This document shows, one piece after another, positions 34,425 to 46,400 of a stretch of DNA of 64,000 nt; the stretch's first letter is position 1; each line of letters begins with the position of its first letter. The notes beneath the pieces were generated by a model that worked only from the letters and a program-made list of their open reading frames with translations, had not been told where the DNA came from and did not search any database. Position numbers and translations under genes: made by a program. This stretch comes from Euleptes europaea (lineage: Eukaryota; Chordata; Lepidosauria; Squamata; Sphaerodactylidae): the NCBI RefSeq assembly GCF_029931775.1, contig NC_079321.1, forward strand, positions 12,482,501 through 12,546,500, written 5' to 3'.

Positions 34425-37400
34425 ATATGAATATATGTGTGTGTGTGTTTGTTAAGTGCCGTCAAGTCGCTTCCAACTCATGGCAACTCTATGAATCAAT
34501 GTCCTCCAAAATGTCCTTTCTTTGACAGCCTTGCTCAGGCCTTGCAAACTGAGGGCTGTGGCTTCTTTTATTGAGTCAATCCATCTCTTGTTGGGTCTTT
34601 CTCTTTTCCTGCTGCTGTCAGCTCTTGACCCATCGAACCAGAAATCACCACAGAGACAATCAGATTCCAAGAAGATGGCTTTACTGGTCATTTAGGCAAT
34701 ACAGTGCATGAAAGGCAGGGTGACAGCTATGAGTTAGCTGTCCGTTATTTGGCTTTAAGAAGCATAGAAATGGCGGGAGATTATAGAACATAAACAGAGC
34801 AACAGTTCCCAGGATTTGTGTTCCCAGGACTTCAAACAGCTTTGGTATGTGTAATCGTCCTTGAGTCTGAGTAGAGCAGCAGAGAAACGAAAGTAAACAT
34901 AGAAACCGAGATACAGGCCTGACATCCTGCTCCCCTTAAGACCCCCTCCCATCCGGAAAGGGGGCTGGTTTGTCTGGGTAGGCTATGTGGAAGGCGTTGA
35001 CGAGTTTGGGGGCGGAGACATCTTGTGCGCGAACCCACTCGTCATAGACAGGGGGGAAGTGCTTCCAGCGGATCAGGTATTGCAAGGTCCCATGATGTAT
35101 ACGGGAATCTAGGACTTTGGAAACTTTGAAATGTTCTTCCCCTCCCACCATTACGGGTTGCTCGGGAGGAGGCTCTGGGTGCCATTGCGAGGAAGCAATA
35201 TGAGGTTTTAGGAGGCTGATATGGAAAACGGGGTGAACACGCCTCAGAGTCTTGGGGAGAGACAGCTCTACAGTGACTGGATTTATGAGTCGGGTAATTG
35301 GAAATGGGCCAATGTATTTGGCACTGAGTTTGTGGCAAGGACGGGTGGAGCGTAGGTTCTTTGTGGAAAGATATACCAGGTCACCCACTTGCACGTTCGG
35401 ACTGGGGGAACGATGTTTATCCGCTTGTGCCTTGTACTTGCGCTTGGCTCGGTCCAGGTTGCTAACTAGCCAGGGCCATGTCGTACGGAGGGTGTATGCC
35501 CACGAGGCAATATCAGAATCCCCCTCCCCCTCGGATCCTTCTATAGGGGCGATAGGACCGAAATCTTGTCCATTCACTGCATAGAAGGGGCTGAAACCAG
35601 TAGATTGATGCACAGCATTATTGTAGGCATATTCCGCAAAAGGTAACAGTTCTACCCAGTCATCTTGGTGGTAATTGACATAACAGCGCAAATAACATTC
35701 TAATACAGCATTGACACGTTCGGTTTGACCATCCGTTTGGGGATGGTATGCACTAGATAATCCCTGCTCCACCCCCACCAGCTTAAGAAAAGCTTTCCAA
35801 AACTTAGCAACGAAACTACTTCCGCGGTCGCAGATTATTTTGCGCGGAAACGAATGTAGTCTGAAGACATGTGACACGAATAGACGGGCTAACTTCTGAG
35901 CGGAAGGGATCCCCACACATGGAACCAAATGTATTTGCTTGGAAAATAAGTCAGTGATTACCCATAGTACAGTTTTTCCCCCACTGAGAGGGAGATCCGT
36001 CATAAAATCCATAGCGATCACCTCCCAGGGTTTGCTGGGAATTTCAAGTGGTTGCAGTAGCCCTGGGGGTTTGCCTTGAGATCGTTTGACTGTGGCGCAA
36101 ACCGGACAGCTGCGAATAAATGAGTCGATATCAGAACGCATCCCCCCCCACCAGAATTGTCTGCGCATTAGGTGGAGGGTTTTCAGGAACCCGAAGTGTC
36201 CAGCCGTTTTTACTCCGTGAGCTAAACGCAAGACTTCTTTTCGTAGCGTTTTGGGCACATACAATTTCGAATCTTTATACCAGCAACCCCCTTGTTCGAT
36301 TACACCCGGAGGCAGGGTTTGAGCAGTGCGTTCCGCTAAGCATTGCGCCCAAAGGGAGTCTAAGAAGGAATCGGAGATGGGAACCCCCCCTTTTTTGCGG
36401 TAGTAGAAGGGTCAGAGACAAAGGTGGATGGGGGGGAAGCGCTTACGTGCGGTGTCGTGTCGGGTGCAGACTGCTCGGCAGGCGTCTTGAGTGCAGGTGG
36501 CTGGGCGGCCGGCTGGGTCAGAAGGTTGGGTGCGTCGGCCATCGATTGTTTCCCCTGTGGGGGCAGAGTCTGGGATCGGGTCTGCATAGTCAGCACGGGT
36601 AGGGCTCCTCTTTGCGCGGGCGTAAATAAAGAATCTGTTGGCCGATCGAGTTTCACCGGGTACTGAGGTAAGCGGGAGAGAGCATCAGCGAGTACATTTT
36701 GTTTTCCAGGTACATGTTTCAGGACAAAACGAAACTGAGCAAAGAAGTCCGCCCAACGCTGTTGTTTTGCGGACAATTTATGGGTCCCCGTGAGGGCAGC
36801 TAGGTTCTTGTGATCTGTCCAGACTTCGAATGGGACTTTAGATCCTTCTAGGAATTGCCGCCATAGAGTAAGCGCATGGTGAACCGCTGATGCCTCTTTC
36901 TCCCAAATGGGCCAGTTCAATTGGGAGTGCGCAAACTTCTTTGAGAAGTAAGCGCAGGGATGAAGGAGACCATTAGGTCCTCTCTGGAGAAGCGCTCCTC
37001 CCATCGCCACGTCGGAGGCATCGACTTGCACAATGAACATTTGGTTTGGGTTTGGGTGCCGTAGCACGGGTTCCGAAGTGAAAAGGCGTTTGAGGGCTAC
37101 AAAGGCGGCTTGGCACTGATCAGTCCACAGTATCTTGGCGGAGGGTAAGGTAGCAGAGCTTCCTTTGCCCTTCGTTTTCAGAAGGTCGGTGATGGGCAGC
37201 GCCACTTGGGCGAAGTTAGGGATAAATCCGCGGTAGAAATTAGCAAAGCCCAGAAATTGTTGTACTTGCTTGCGAGTGGAGGGAGGAGCCCAATCGAGGA
37301 CAGATTGGACTTTAGCTGGGTCCATGCTAAGGCCATGGTGGGAGATTATATACCCCAAGAAAGTTATTTTGCTTTGATGAAATTCGCACTTAGCCAATTT

Positions 37401-40400
37401 TGCAAAGAGCTGGTGGCTGCGCAGGCGTTGCAGAACTTCCCGGACCAGAGTGACGTGCTCTTCCATAGTTTTCGAATAAATAAGGATGTCATCCAAATAA
37501 ACCACCACCCCGCGGTACAGTAAATCATGTAGGATTTCGTTGATGAGCTGCATGAAGACCCCCGGGGCCCCTTTTAACCCGAAGGGCATCACAAGGAATT
37601 CAAACATGCCAAAACAGCTGGAGAAGGCAGTGAGGGGTTCGTCCCCCTCGCGGATACGGACGCGGTAGTAAGCTTCTACTAAGTCCAATTTGGAGAATAT
37701 ATATCCCTCTTGCAACTGTCCCAAAATATCCAAAATTAATGGTATGGGGTAGGCGTTGGTTTGGGTAACTGCGTTGAGCTTTCGAAAGTCAATGCATAGA
37801 CGCAGGTCGCCCTCCTTTTTTCGGACAAAGAATGCAGGAGCAGAGTTAGGAGCGTTCGATGGTCGGATGAACCCCCGAGCAAGATTTTTATCCAAAAAGT
37901 CCCGAAGCACAGTGCGCTCGGAAGCGCTCATAGGGTAAATCTTGCTTTTGGTCAGTGTGCAGTCCTTCACTACTTCAATTGCACAGTCTGTGGCATGGTG
38001 GGGTGGTAAGGCATTGCATTCTTTAATGTCAAAGACATCGGCAAAGTCTTGGTATGCATCTGGCAGGGACGGCGGCGATGGGGTATCAGAAGTCAATGCC
38101 GGAGCGGGTGGAGCCAGCACCGCGATGTGCTGTCGGTGCTGTTCACATTTGGAACTGGTAAAGGAGATAGTGTTCGTGTCCCAATCTATATAGGGACTAT
38201 GACCTTTAATCCAATTAATTCCTAGAACCACCTCGAACCGTATAGGGGCTATGGTAAAGTCTATTTGCTCCCAGTGGGAGCCAATACCCATCGCCACTCC
38301 TTTAGTGCGATGATCCACTGGGCCCCCCTTGAAATGGCTGCCGTCCATTTGGGCAAATTGGACGGGGGCTGGTAAGGCTTCAGACTTGACTTTGAGTGCT
38401 GCAAATGTGGTCTCACTAATTAAAGTGCGACCGCAACCAGAGTCAATGAGTGCCTTAACAGGTAGTTGGGGACCCCCTTTGTAATGTTGTAAAACTGCGT
38501 CCACATAAACGGTGGTGTCCACCTCTTTCACCTTAGTGGGAGCTTTCGGTGTAGCAGGAAATTCTGCAGGGGTCTGTGGTGACACTCCACTCACCACAGA
38601 CCGAAGCCGTTTTTTGACAAATCAAGGGGGGTTTCCAGGTTCAAAGCTGGAGGGTTCCACGAGTTGTCTTCATCAGAAGAAGGAAAGCTGTCCCCCAATG
38701 GGGCACTTGTAATCCGGGACCCGGCGGGGTCGTTCGATGTGGATAGGTTGGTCGAGTCCTCAGCGTGAAGTGCAGAGGGTGTGGGTCTTCCCGGCGCTGC
38801 GCTGCGGGTGGCCGCGGTGCCTCTGCGTTGAGGTCGTCCTCGAGCTCGGGTTGGCATGCTGGGGCGAGAGGTATCTGGGCGTTGGGGGCAAACTGCCGCA
38901 AAGTGGCCCAGTTCCCCACAGGTGAGGCAAGCTCCCCTTTGAAACCGTGTTTCGCGGTCCTGAGATGGGCGCGCCGGCTTTCGCAGGTTGGATAGTGGCG
39001 CCTTGGACTGGGGATTTTGGACGCTTTTCTCTTTGGCGGACGAGGGAAATAAAGCGCCGACGGCTTTCCACCTCCTCGGCTAATAGAATCCAATTCTCGA
39101 GGGTATCGGGGTCACCCCGCATATACGACCAGTTCAGAATGTCAGGGTACAAGGCTTCCCTGAAATAGTGAATTAGGGTGGCTTCGGGCCAGTCCACAAT
39201 TCTACTTGCTAGTCTCTGGAATTCGTCGGCAAATTCTCGGACTGGTGTAGAGCCTTGTCTAAGTTGCAGGAGCTCTGCTTTGGCTCGTTCCCCCACAAAG
39301 GGGTCTTCAAATCTCCTCCGCAAGGCAGTCATGAAATTATTGAGGGAACGAATAGAGCGGGACCGTGTGTCGAACTGGAGCACCATCCAGTCGGCTGCTT
39401 TGCCTGTCAAAAGAGAAGCCATGTAGCGGACTCGGCTGTCTTCCGTAGGGAAGAACTGTCCTTGTTCCCGCATATAACTGTCCACTTGACACAAGAAGCA
39501 GGGTAGAGTTTCGAGCGATCCATCGTAGGTCGTTTTTAGTTTGAGCTGTTTCCAGGGACCAGGCATGGGTGGTCCCGGCTGCATGGGTGCCCCGGGAGCA
39601 GGTGCTCCGGGGACCAAGGGTTGAATAGGCACGTTAGCGGGTGGCGGAGCTTGTGCTCCCTGCTGAATCGGTACCGCGGCCCTTTGTTGAACGGGTTGTG
39701 CCGGGGTTGTCAGGGCCCGCTGTAATTGCCTGTTTTCCTGAAGCAAGCGTTCCATTTGATCCTGGAGTTGATCCACACGGTCATATAACTCCCGATTTTG
39801 GGCTCGCAACAGATGAACTTCCTCCCCGGGGCCGCCTGTACGGTGAGCTCTGCTTGCCCGAAAACCCGTGGCCCATTGGGAGTTGTCTCCATACAAGTCC
39901 TCTTCCTCAGACTCTTCGGAGTCCTGACGCTGTTCAGCGAGACGGCGCGCGCGTTGGGTAGTGCGCGATGGAGCGAATACCGGGGAAAACGACAGTCCCC
40001 CCGCAGGATCGCTCCGTCCAGAATCTTTGGGGCGGCCGCCAGTCCATGCGTGATCTGCAGTCAGCTGCTGCTTTTTGCCCCTTGCTGCTTGAGCTTTGGC
40101 CTCTGCCTCAGCCGCTTCAGCAGTCTCCCTATCCGCAAGAGTTTGGGCATTTTCAAGCCTCAAAGCGGCAGTTGAGGTAACATGCGGCAAAAGTTCCTTC
40201 TCTAGGAGAGCGAGGAGGGGGTCTGGCTCCCCCCCTAACAACGGCTGTACTCGGACCGCAACCGCAGGTGCATCGGTCCCGAACGTCGGGATCAGAAGTT
40301 GAGACAAGGTGGCTACCGTGGTATCTTTTGTACAATCCGTAAAGAGGAGCGCTGTCTGGATAGCGATCCTCTTGGCTTCAGCTTGACAGTCAGCTGCATT

Positions 40401-43400
40401 GGGTACCAGAGAAAAACTTGCTGGTGCGGCTCCCGCCATGGCTCCTTTTTCCAAGGTGACGGGGCGCCGCAGAGTTGTGGCTGGGAGAGTCTCACGGGCA
40501 ATGAGTTTATCCAACAAACCAGTTAGTATTTGTAAATCCTCAGTTGCCAGTCGAGCATCATCCAGCAACCAATCAAAGTCCTGGAGGTCTAAACAAGCAT
40601 TAGAATCCTCCGATGTTGACATCCAGGGAATTCTCACTAGAGATCGCCACTGCTTTTGGATCAGTCCGTTTAAGCGGCCAACCTCAGAAGTAGTCCTAAA
40701 TAGTTCAGCTACGATGTCCTGTAGGAGGTTAGGGTCCTCCGACGAGGATTCCAAGGGTAGGGTCCACGACTGGACTTCCAGGGTTCCGGGAAACTGTCCT
40801 CCCGAGGCTGGGGGGGGGGAACTTGGGGTGTCGGTCACGGTTCACTCGGAGAGCGCCCTCACAGCTCCCATCCGAGTGGCAGGCGAACCCTCCAGGGCTC
40901 CAACCTGACTGATGAATCAATGAGGAGAGAGAGCTGTCACAATGTCAGCTCTTGACCCATCGAACCAGAAATCACCACAGAGACAATCAGATTCCAAGAA
41001 GGGAACTTCCGGTGGTGTGCTGGGACGAGTACGACGTTCCCTCAGGCTGTCCTGGGGGAAATCCAAGTTTGCGTTAATTTAGGGGTGATATATGCACCCC
41101 AATCCGACCCTTGCAAGTGGGTCGGACAGCAGGTATTCCCTGCAGCCCGCAAACGCAGTTTGACCTCCCAAAGACTCTGAGGGAGCTTTTTATAAGTCCC
41201 CCAGAGCTTTGGACGCCGGTCCTGCGAGGGCAATTAGGGAAAGGAATCGCCAAAACGCAACTTTGGCATAAGGCTCTACCCTCCACCATCTTAACACCAA
41301 CATAAGGACTATTTTAAGAAAAGAACCTCACCTCTCGATGCCCAAGTGAGTACAAAGAACCCTTCGTCTTTTACTGGCATTACCGAATAACCGGGGGGTA
41401 GATGAAGATATTCCCAGTACCTCTGCTCCTCCCTTATCTCAATCGGGAAAGTTTGATTCGTAAATTCCATCAGGATTAGCAGCAGGAGCCTTATCAAATA
41501 GATCAGCTTAAACCAAAACAAAGAGTTGGAAGGAAGCTTAGATGATGGACTAAAATTTCCACCAATGAGAAGCAACTTTGAGGGAAGGGGAGGGTGAATT
41601 TCTTCCTGATTCTCTGGTGAAAAAGAATTTCCTGCCACGTTAGCAGCAAGGGATTCATCAGACCGGAAGTCCCTCTATACCACCCTCTCTATCATGAGTC
41701 ACAACAACAGGAAGCAAGTCGTAGGACCGAATACACGTCGCACTTGAGTAACACAGAAACAATCCCTGAAGGAAACAACCATCGAGATGAGGCGGTAGAA
41801 GGTCCACGGCAAACTCAACTTCCGGAATACTTCCTGGTAGATCCGACCTAGAGCGTCCAGTAAAACTCGCTGGTATTTCAAAACTTTATTAAGCTTTTTT
41901 AAAGCCAAATTTGGCTCTTTTCAATCCGAAAAAATTATTAAGCTGATCATTGAACTACCCACTATTACTTATCACCTGGAGTGGTCTCCTGCCAGATGAA
42001 CATCAAATTTAATTAAGCTATATATTCTGGAACCTCTCCCTGATCTGGCTAAATATATAGCCCTGCTCTTATGAAATCAAAGGGAATTTTACAGAATTCA
42101 ACCATGGAAAAAAAAGTACAGGATATGCTTGCTAAACATTCTGAGGCGACAATTAAACAATTACAACAGATTTCAACACAGATGGCTCAACTGATTTCAA
42201 TGATGATGATTCTTGACCAATCATCACAGGTATGTAATCAGAAGTTGAATCTGGTTACAGAAGACATAAAAGCCTTGAAAATTCAAATTATGACTACAAA
42301 TACAGACATACAAGCAATGGATCCTTCTGCCCAAAAAGTTACGGAAGAACACAAGGATATAAAGAAGAAGACAGAAGTTCAAGAAAGTAACCAGCCGGCG
42401 ACAAAGAGATCAGACATACATGAAATGGACTTTTCATCTAAAAAAGTCATGGAAGGACGTGTGGATATAAGGAAGAAGAGAGCAGGTCAAGGAATACAGA
42501 TTGAAGCCACGATGAAGATGAAGCCCAGAAAGAATTATTTTTGGATACGCACCTTGTCTGAGGAAATGAGAGAGAACAAAAAAATCCTGTTCCCATACCT
42601 AACTGGCTTATTTCAGTTACAGAAGGAAGTATTAGATCATGGTTAAAGGATTGACTTAAATATGATTGCTGGATTGGAAGGTTTTGACAGTGTGGATGGG
42701 TGGCATGGCTATTAATGAAGTAGTGGAATTGATTAAGACATCACTTTTGGATTATATAAATAAGTCCTCCTAATATAGATTATCAATTGATATAAAGGTA
42801 TACTGGAATGGGTAGACTTTTGATATGGATCTGGGATATGATTTACACTGAAATAAGATTGATTATACAGGAAATATCCCCAAAATACTGGAAAGAATGT
42901 TGTTTAGTATGATTAAATTTATGTTATAATGGCTGCAATTTGATGCAGCCAAATGGAAAGGGACAAAGGTTTCAGAATAAAGGGATTAAATTATTTTTAT
43001 GTTAGAACTGGTGGAGTTGGAGAAACTAGGGAAAAGGGGAGAATTGAAGGAATCATTGTGATAATGTACAAGATCTGGGAATAATAGAAGGTTACTTTTT
43101 ATTCTGATCCAGAATGTAAAACTTTATAAAATATGCAACTTTAGAATGAAATTAATGCTAGGATCAGTACATGCTAACGAAGGACAATAATACTTTATTA
43201 AGAGGTAGATGGAGGTGATGGGGAAGTCGTTATACTTTTGTGTTTAATGGTAATTAAGACAACAATCAATATAATTGTGATTGTGATATTATTTTTACAT
43301 TGTTGTCAAAATTATGGAGAATTTATAGTTTTAAAAAATCAATAAAATTTATTAAAAAAAAAAAGATTCCAAGAAGATGGCTTTACTGGTCATTTAGGCA

Positions 43401-46400
43401 ATACAGTGCATGAAAGGCAGGGTGACAGCTATGAGTTAGCTGTCCGTTATTTGGCTTTAAGAAGCATAGAAATGGCGGGAGATTATAGAACATAAACAGA
43501 GCAACAGTTCCCAGGATTTGTGTTCCCAGGACTTCAAACAGCTTTGGTATGTGTAATCGTCCTTGAGTCTGAGTAGAGCAGCAGAGAAACGAAAGTAAAC
43601 ATAGAAACCGAGATACAGGCCTGACAGCTGCCCTCAACTTTTCCTAGCATGACTGTCTTTTCCAGTGACTCTTGCTTTCTCATAATGTGACCAAAAGACG
43701 ATAGCCTCAGTTTAGACATTTCAGTTCTAGGGTCAGTTCAGGCTTGATTTGATCTATAACCCACTGATTTGTTTTTTTAGCAGTCCATGGTATCTGTAAC
43801 ACTCTCCTCCAACACCATTTCAAAGGAGTCTACTTTCTTCCTGTCAGCTTTCTTCATTGTCCAGCTTTCACACCCATACACACCCATGTGTGTATATGTG
43901 TGTGTGTGTGTATAAGGACATAAATGTGCATTTAATTTGAGCTGTGAGTGGTTGCTGTGCAACTATTCACGACGTAGTATCCCATCTACTGAATAAAGGT
44001 TGGTCAGTCATTTTGATTTCCCTACCCACCCACCACCAGCAGCAGCACCTGTGCGCCTGGCAGCATGAGCATTCCAGTGGGTGAGGGAGACCTCTTCAAC
44101 AAAAACCACAGCCCGATATTTGTACTAACATTTTCCCATGGAACCCAAATTTCTCACTGCTTGCTCCTCCATAATTAGTATAAACTGTGCGAGGACTGCA
44201 TATCAAACATTTACAGTACAATCCTAAGGAGAATTACTCCAGTCTAAGCCCATTGAAATGAATAGGCTTAGACTGAAGTAACTCTCCTTAGAACTGCACG
44301 ATTACAGTCCAAACGGAAGAATATTACCAAATCTCTACTTTTGCCCAGGATTCTGACTTGGCCACCTTGAGCAGTTTTTTCTAGAGACGAGGCATAGAAA
44401 AACTCTAGATAAATAAATGAGCCAATAGAACTTATCGTGCTGACTTCTAAGCCCCTTTTACCGGTAATTTACAGTAATAATTTCAAGGAGATCTTGCCTG
44501 AACAATGCGCTTTGCGTGATTTGAAATATCTGAAAATATCCCACCACCAGAGGAGGTTTGGTTGCTGTTCCTTCATGTACTTACCACTGAGTAAAGGTCT
44601 GTTAAGAATGTAGAGCGGTGGTAAGTCCTCTATCTCTGCTATCCGCTGGTATACGGCCCTGGACAGATGATCTCCGTGGTATAAGCTTCCTAAGATGATG
44701 CTAGAAAAGTAAATGGGCTCCACGATGAGGCTAAGCAACGCTCCTTGAATACCAAGCACGTTCCACCTAAAGGGAATAAAACGGCACCACTGTTTTGAGT
44801 GTAGAACATGATTTCTCCCGGCAAACAAGACAGGCATAAGTAATTATAGGAAAGCGTTGAAGAACAGGACTGTTTGTGATTGCCTCTTGATGACTTTTTC
44901 CCCTCCACCCCCGACCGCTTCCCTCAGGAATGTATTTTTTTTTTTAGTACATACAAAGCTGCCTTATCTCAAGTCAGACCCCTCTTCTACCAAGGTCTAC
45001 CAGAAACACATAAACCCCCACAAATAATTTCAGTATCTCATGCAAATTATTGTGATTTTATGTACTCCTTGCAGCAGCACATTTCTTAGAATCCAACGAG
45101 CGCAGTCCCAAACTATCTACGCTGTGCCCTGGCCATAATTCTTTTTAAAAACCATATCCCTACACGACTCTAACTTTTTAATGGCATGTGTGCTGGGGGG
45201 AAGAAATAAAATCCACCCACAGAGGCTGTGGAAAGCAGCCTAAAACCTCTCTGGATGTTTGTCAAATGAACATTAATAATGTTTCTGTACAAAAGAGGTT
45301 TAAGAATTAGTAAATTTATGTGGTAAAAGTGAGATGATTTTTATGCCCATGATGGTTTTACAATGCTACAAACTTCTTGGCCTCTGGAAAGCTCGCTGAA
45401 GAAGGGAGCAGCTTCTGTAACCAAAGCAATGTTGCCCTGAGAGTTCATCTCTGTGGAACACAGGCAGGATAATGCTGGTGCAGTCATCTTGTTTGTGAGC
45501 TTCCCTAGAGACCACTGTGCGAACAGACTGCTGGAATTGATGAGCCTTGATCTGATCCAGCACGGCCTTTCTTATTTTTTTAATTTATATAGGGCAGATT
45601 AATTCAAATGTGTCACATGCCATCAGACAGTTAGTTGTCCACTCTCACTGGTTTTTAGCTAAGAACCAATGAGCGTGAGACACACCAATAAGTGGTTGGT
45701 AAAGGATCTAGACAGACAGAATAAAAGTCCGCACCTAACCTGGTTACAATGAGTAGTTGCTGGTTGCTGATGGCACAGGCAATGAGAGCTGAAGGGAACA
45801 CCAGAGGGCAGGGGTGGCACGGCTATGGGACTGAGAGGAAGAAGAACCTGAAGAGGGTATATCTGGATGGAAGCTATTTTTATCCCTACAAAGGAAACAA
45901 AAAGATTCCAGTTGTAGAGCACAGAGCTTTCCGGTCTCTGTGGCTACCAGAAATGTTACTTTCAAGGGTAAGAGAAGGCAGTCACAAGTTGCCATGGCCT
46001 TAAAAAGGGGTCCATAAGTTATGATGGGACTAGCTGACTGTCCCTAGGTGGTAGATCACCATGGGTAGCCTTGTTAGTGTCTGAAGAAGTGAGCTGTGGC
46101 TCACGAAAGCTCATATCCTGCCAGAAATGTTGTTAGTCTTTAAGGTTCTACTGGACTCCTACTCTTTTCTACTGTCCCTAGGTGGTGAGGGGTGGGGATA
46201 TAGGGGGATGTAGTCTGATCGCATCCTTTACAAACTGCTTAACAATTGAAATGGCTTTTCAGGGGAGGATGCAAGGCTGCCGGATGGACTCTAGGAGATG
46301 AGGCCAAAGCCACGTGCGTGAAGATGAAGCAGCTACTCCAGAACTGAAACTACTTCAACATGATATTGGATCCCAATCATGGGACCAAACAGGAGTGATT

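Larger units (their letters stand above)
34616..43626 (-). mobile_element. Ty3/Gypsy chromovirus (LTR retrotransposon), recent fossil
   Basis: A fossil with two 309-bp LTRs (TGTCAG...CTGACA), a 5-bp target duplication GCTGC (34611-34615 and 43627-43631), and an internal region with gag, protease, reverse transcriptase (YLDDILIYS), RNase H, integrase and a carboxyl chromodomain (the latter marks the chromoviruses). Without the nested LINE-like insertion it is about 6.6 kb. The LTRs show no difference by eye, so the insertion is young. The coding part is largely open but not one continuous frame, with about two interruptions or family-type frame changes. One LTR is split by the element at 41002-43364. 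It lies in an ADARB1 intron in the sense orientation and within a BovB LINE. Confidence 0.95.
40943..43626 (-). repeat. Chromovirus 5' LTR, split by an insertion
   Basis: The LTR is present as 40943-41001 and 43377-43626, together 309 bp, the same length as its partner. The interruption is a separate poly(A)-tailed element with a 12-bp target duplication. Confidence 0.92.

Noticed and set aside
34234-34525. Open frames rich in Ile, Tyr, Leu and Ser
   Set aside because: Translations of the GT and ATCT microsatellites.
36120-40908. Many plus-strand open frames of 60-170 codons
   Set aside because: Antisense shadows of the chromovirus coding regions.
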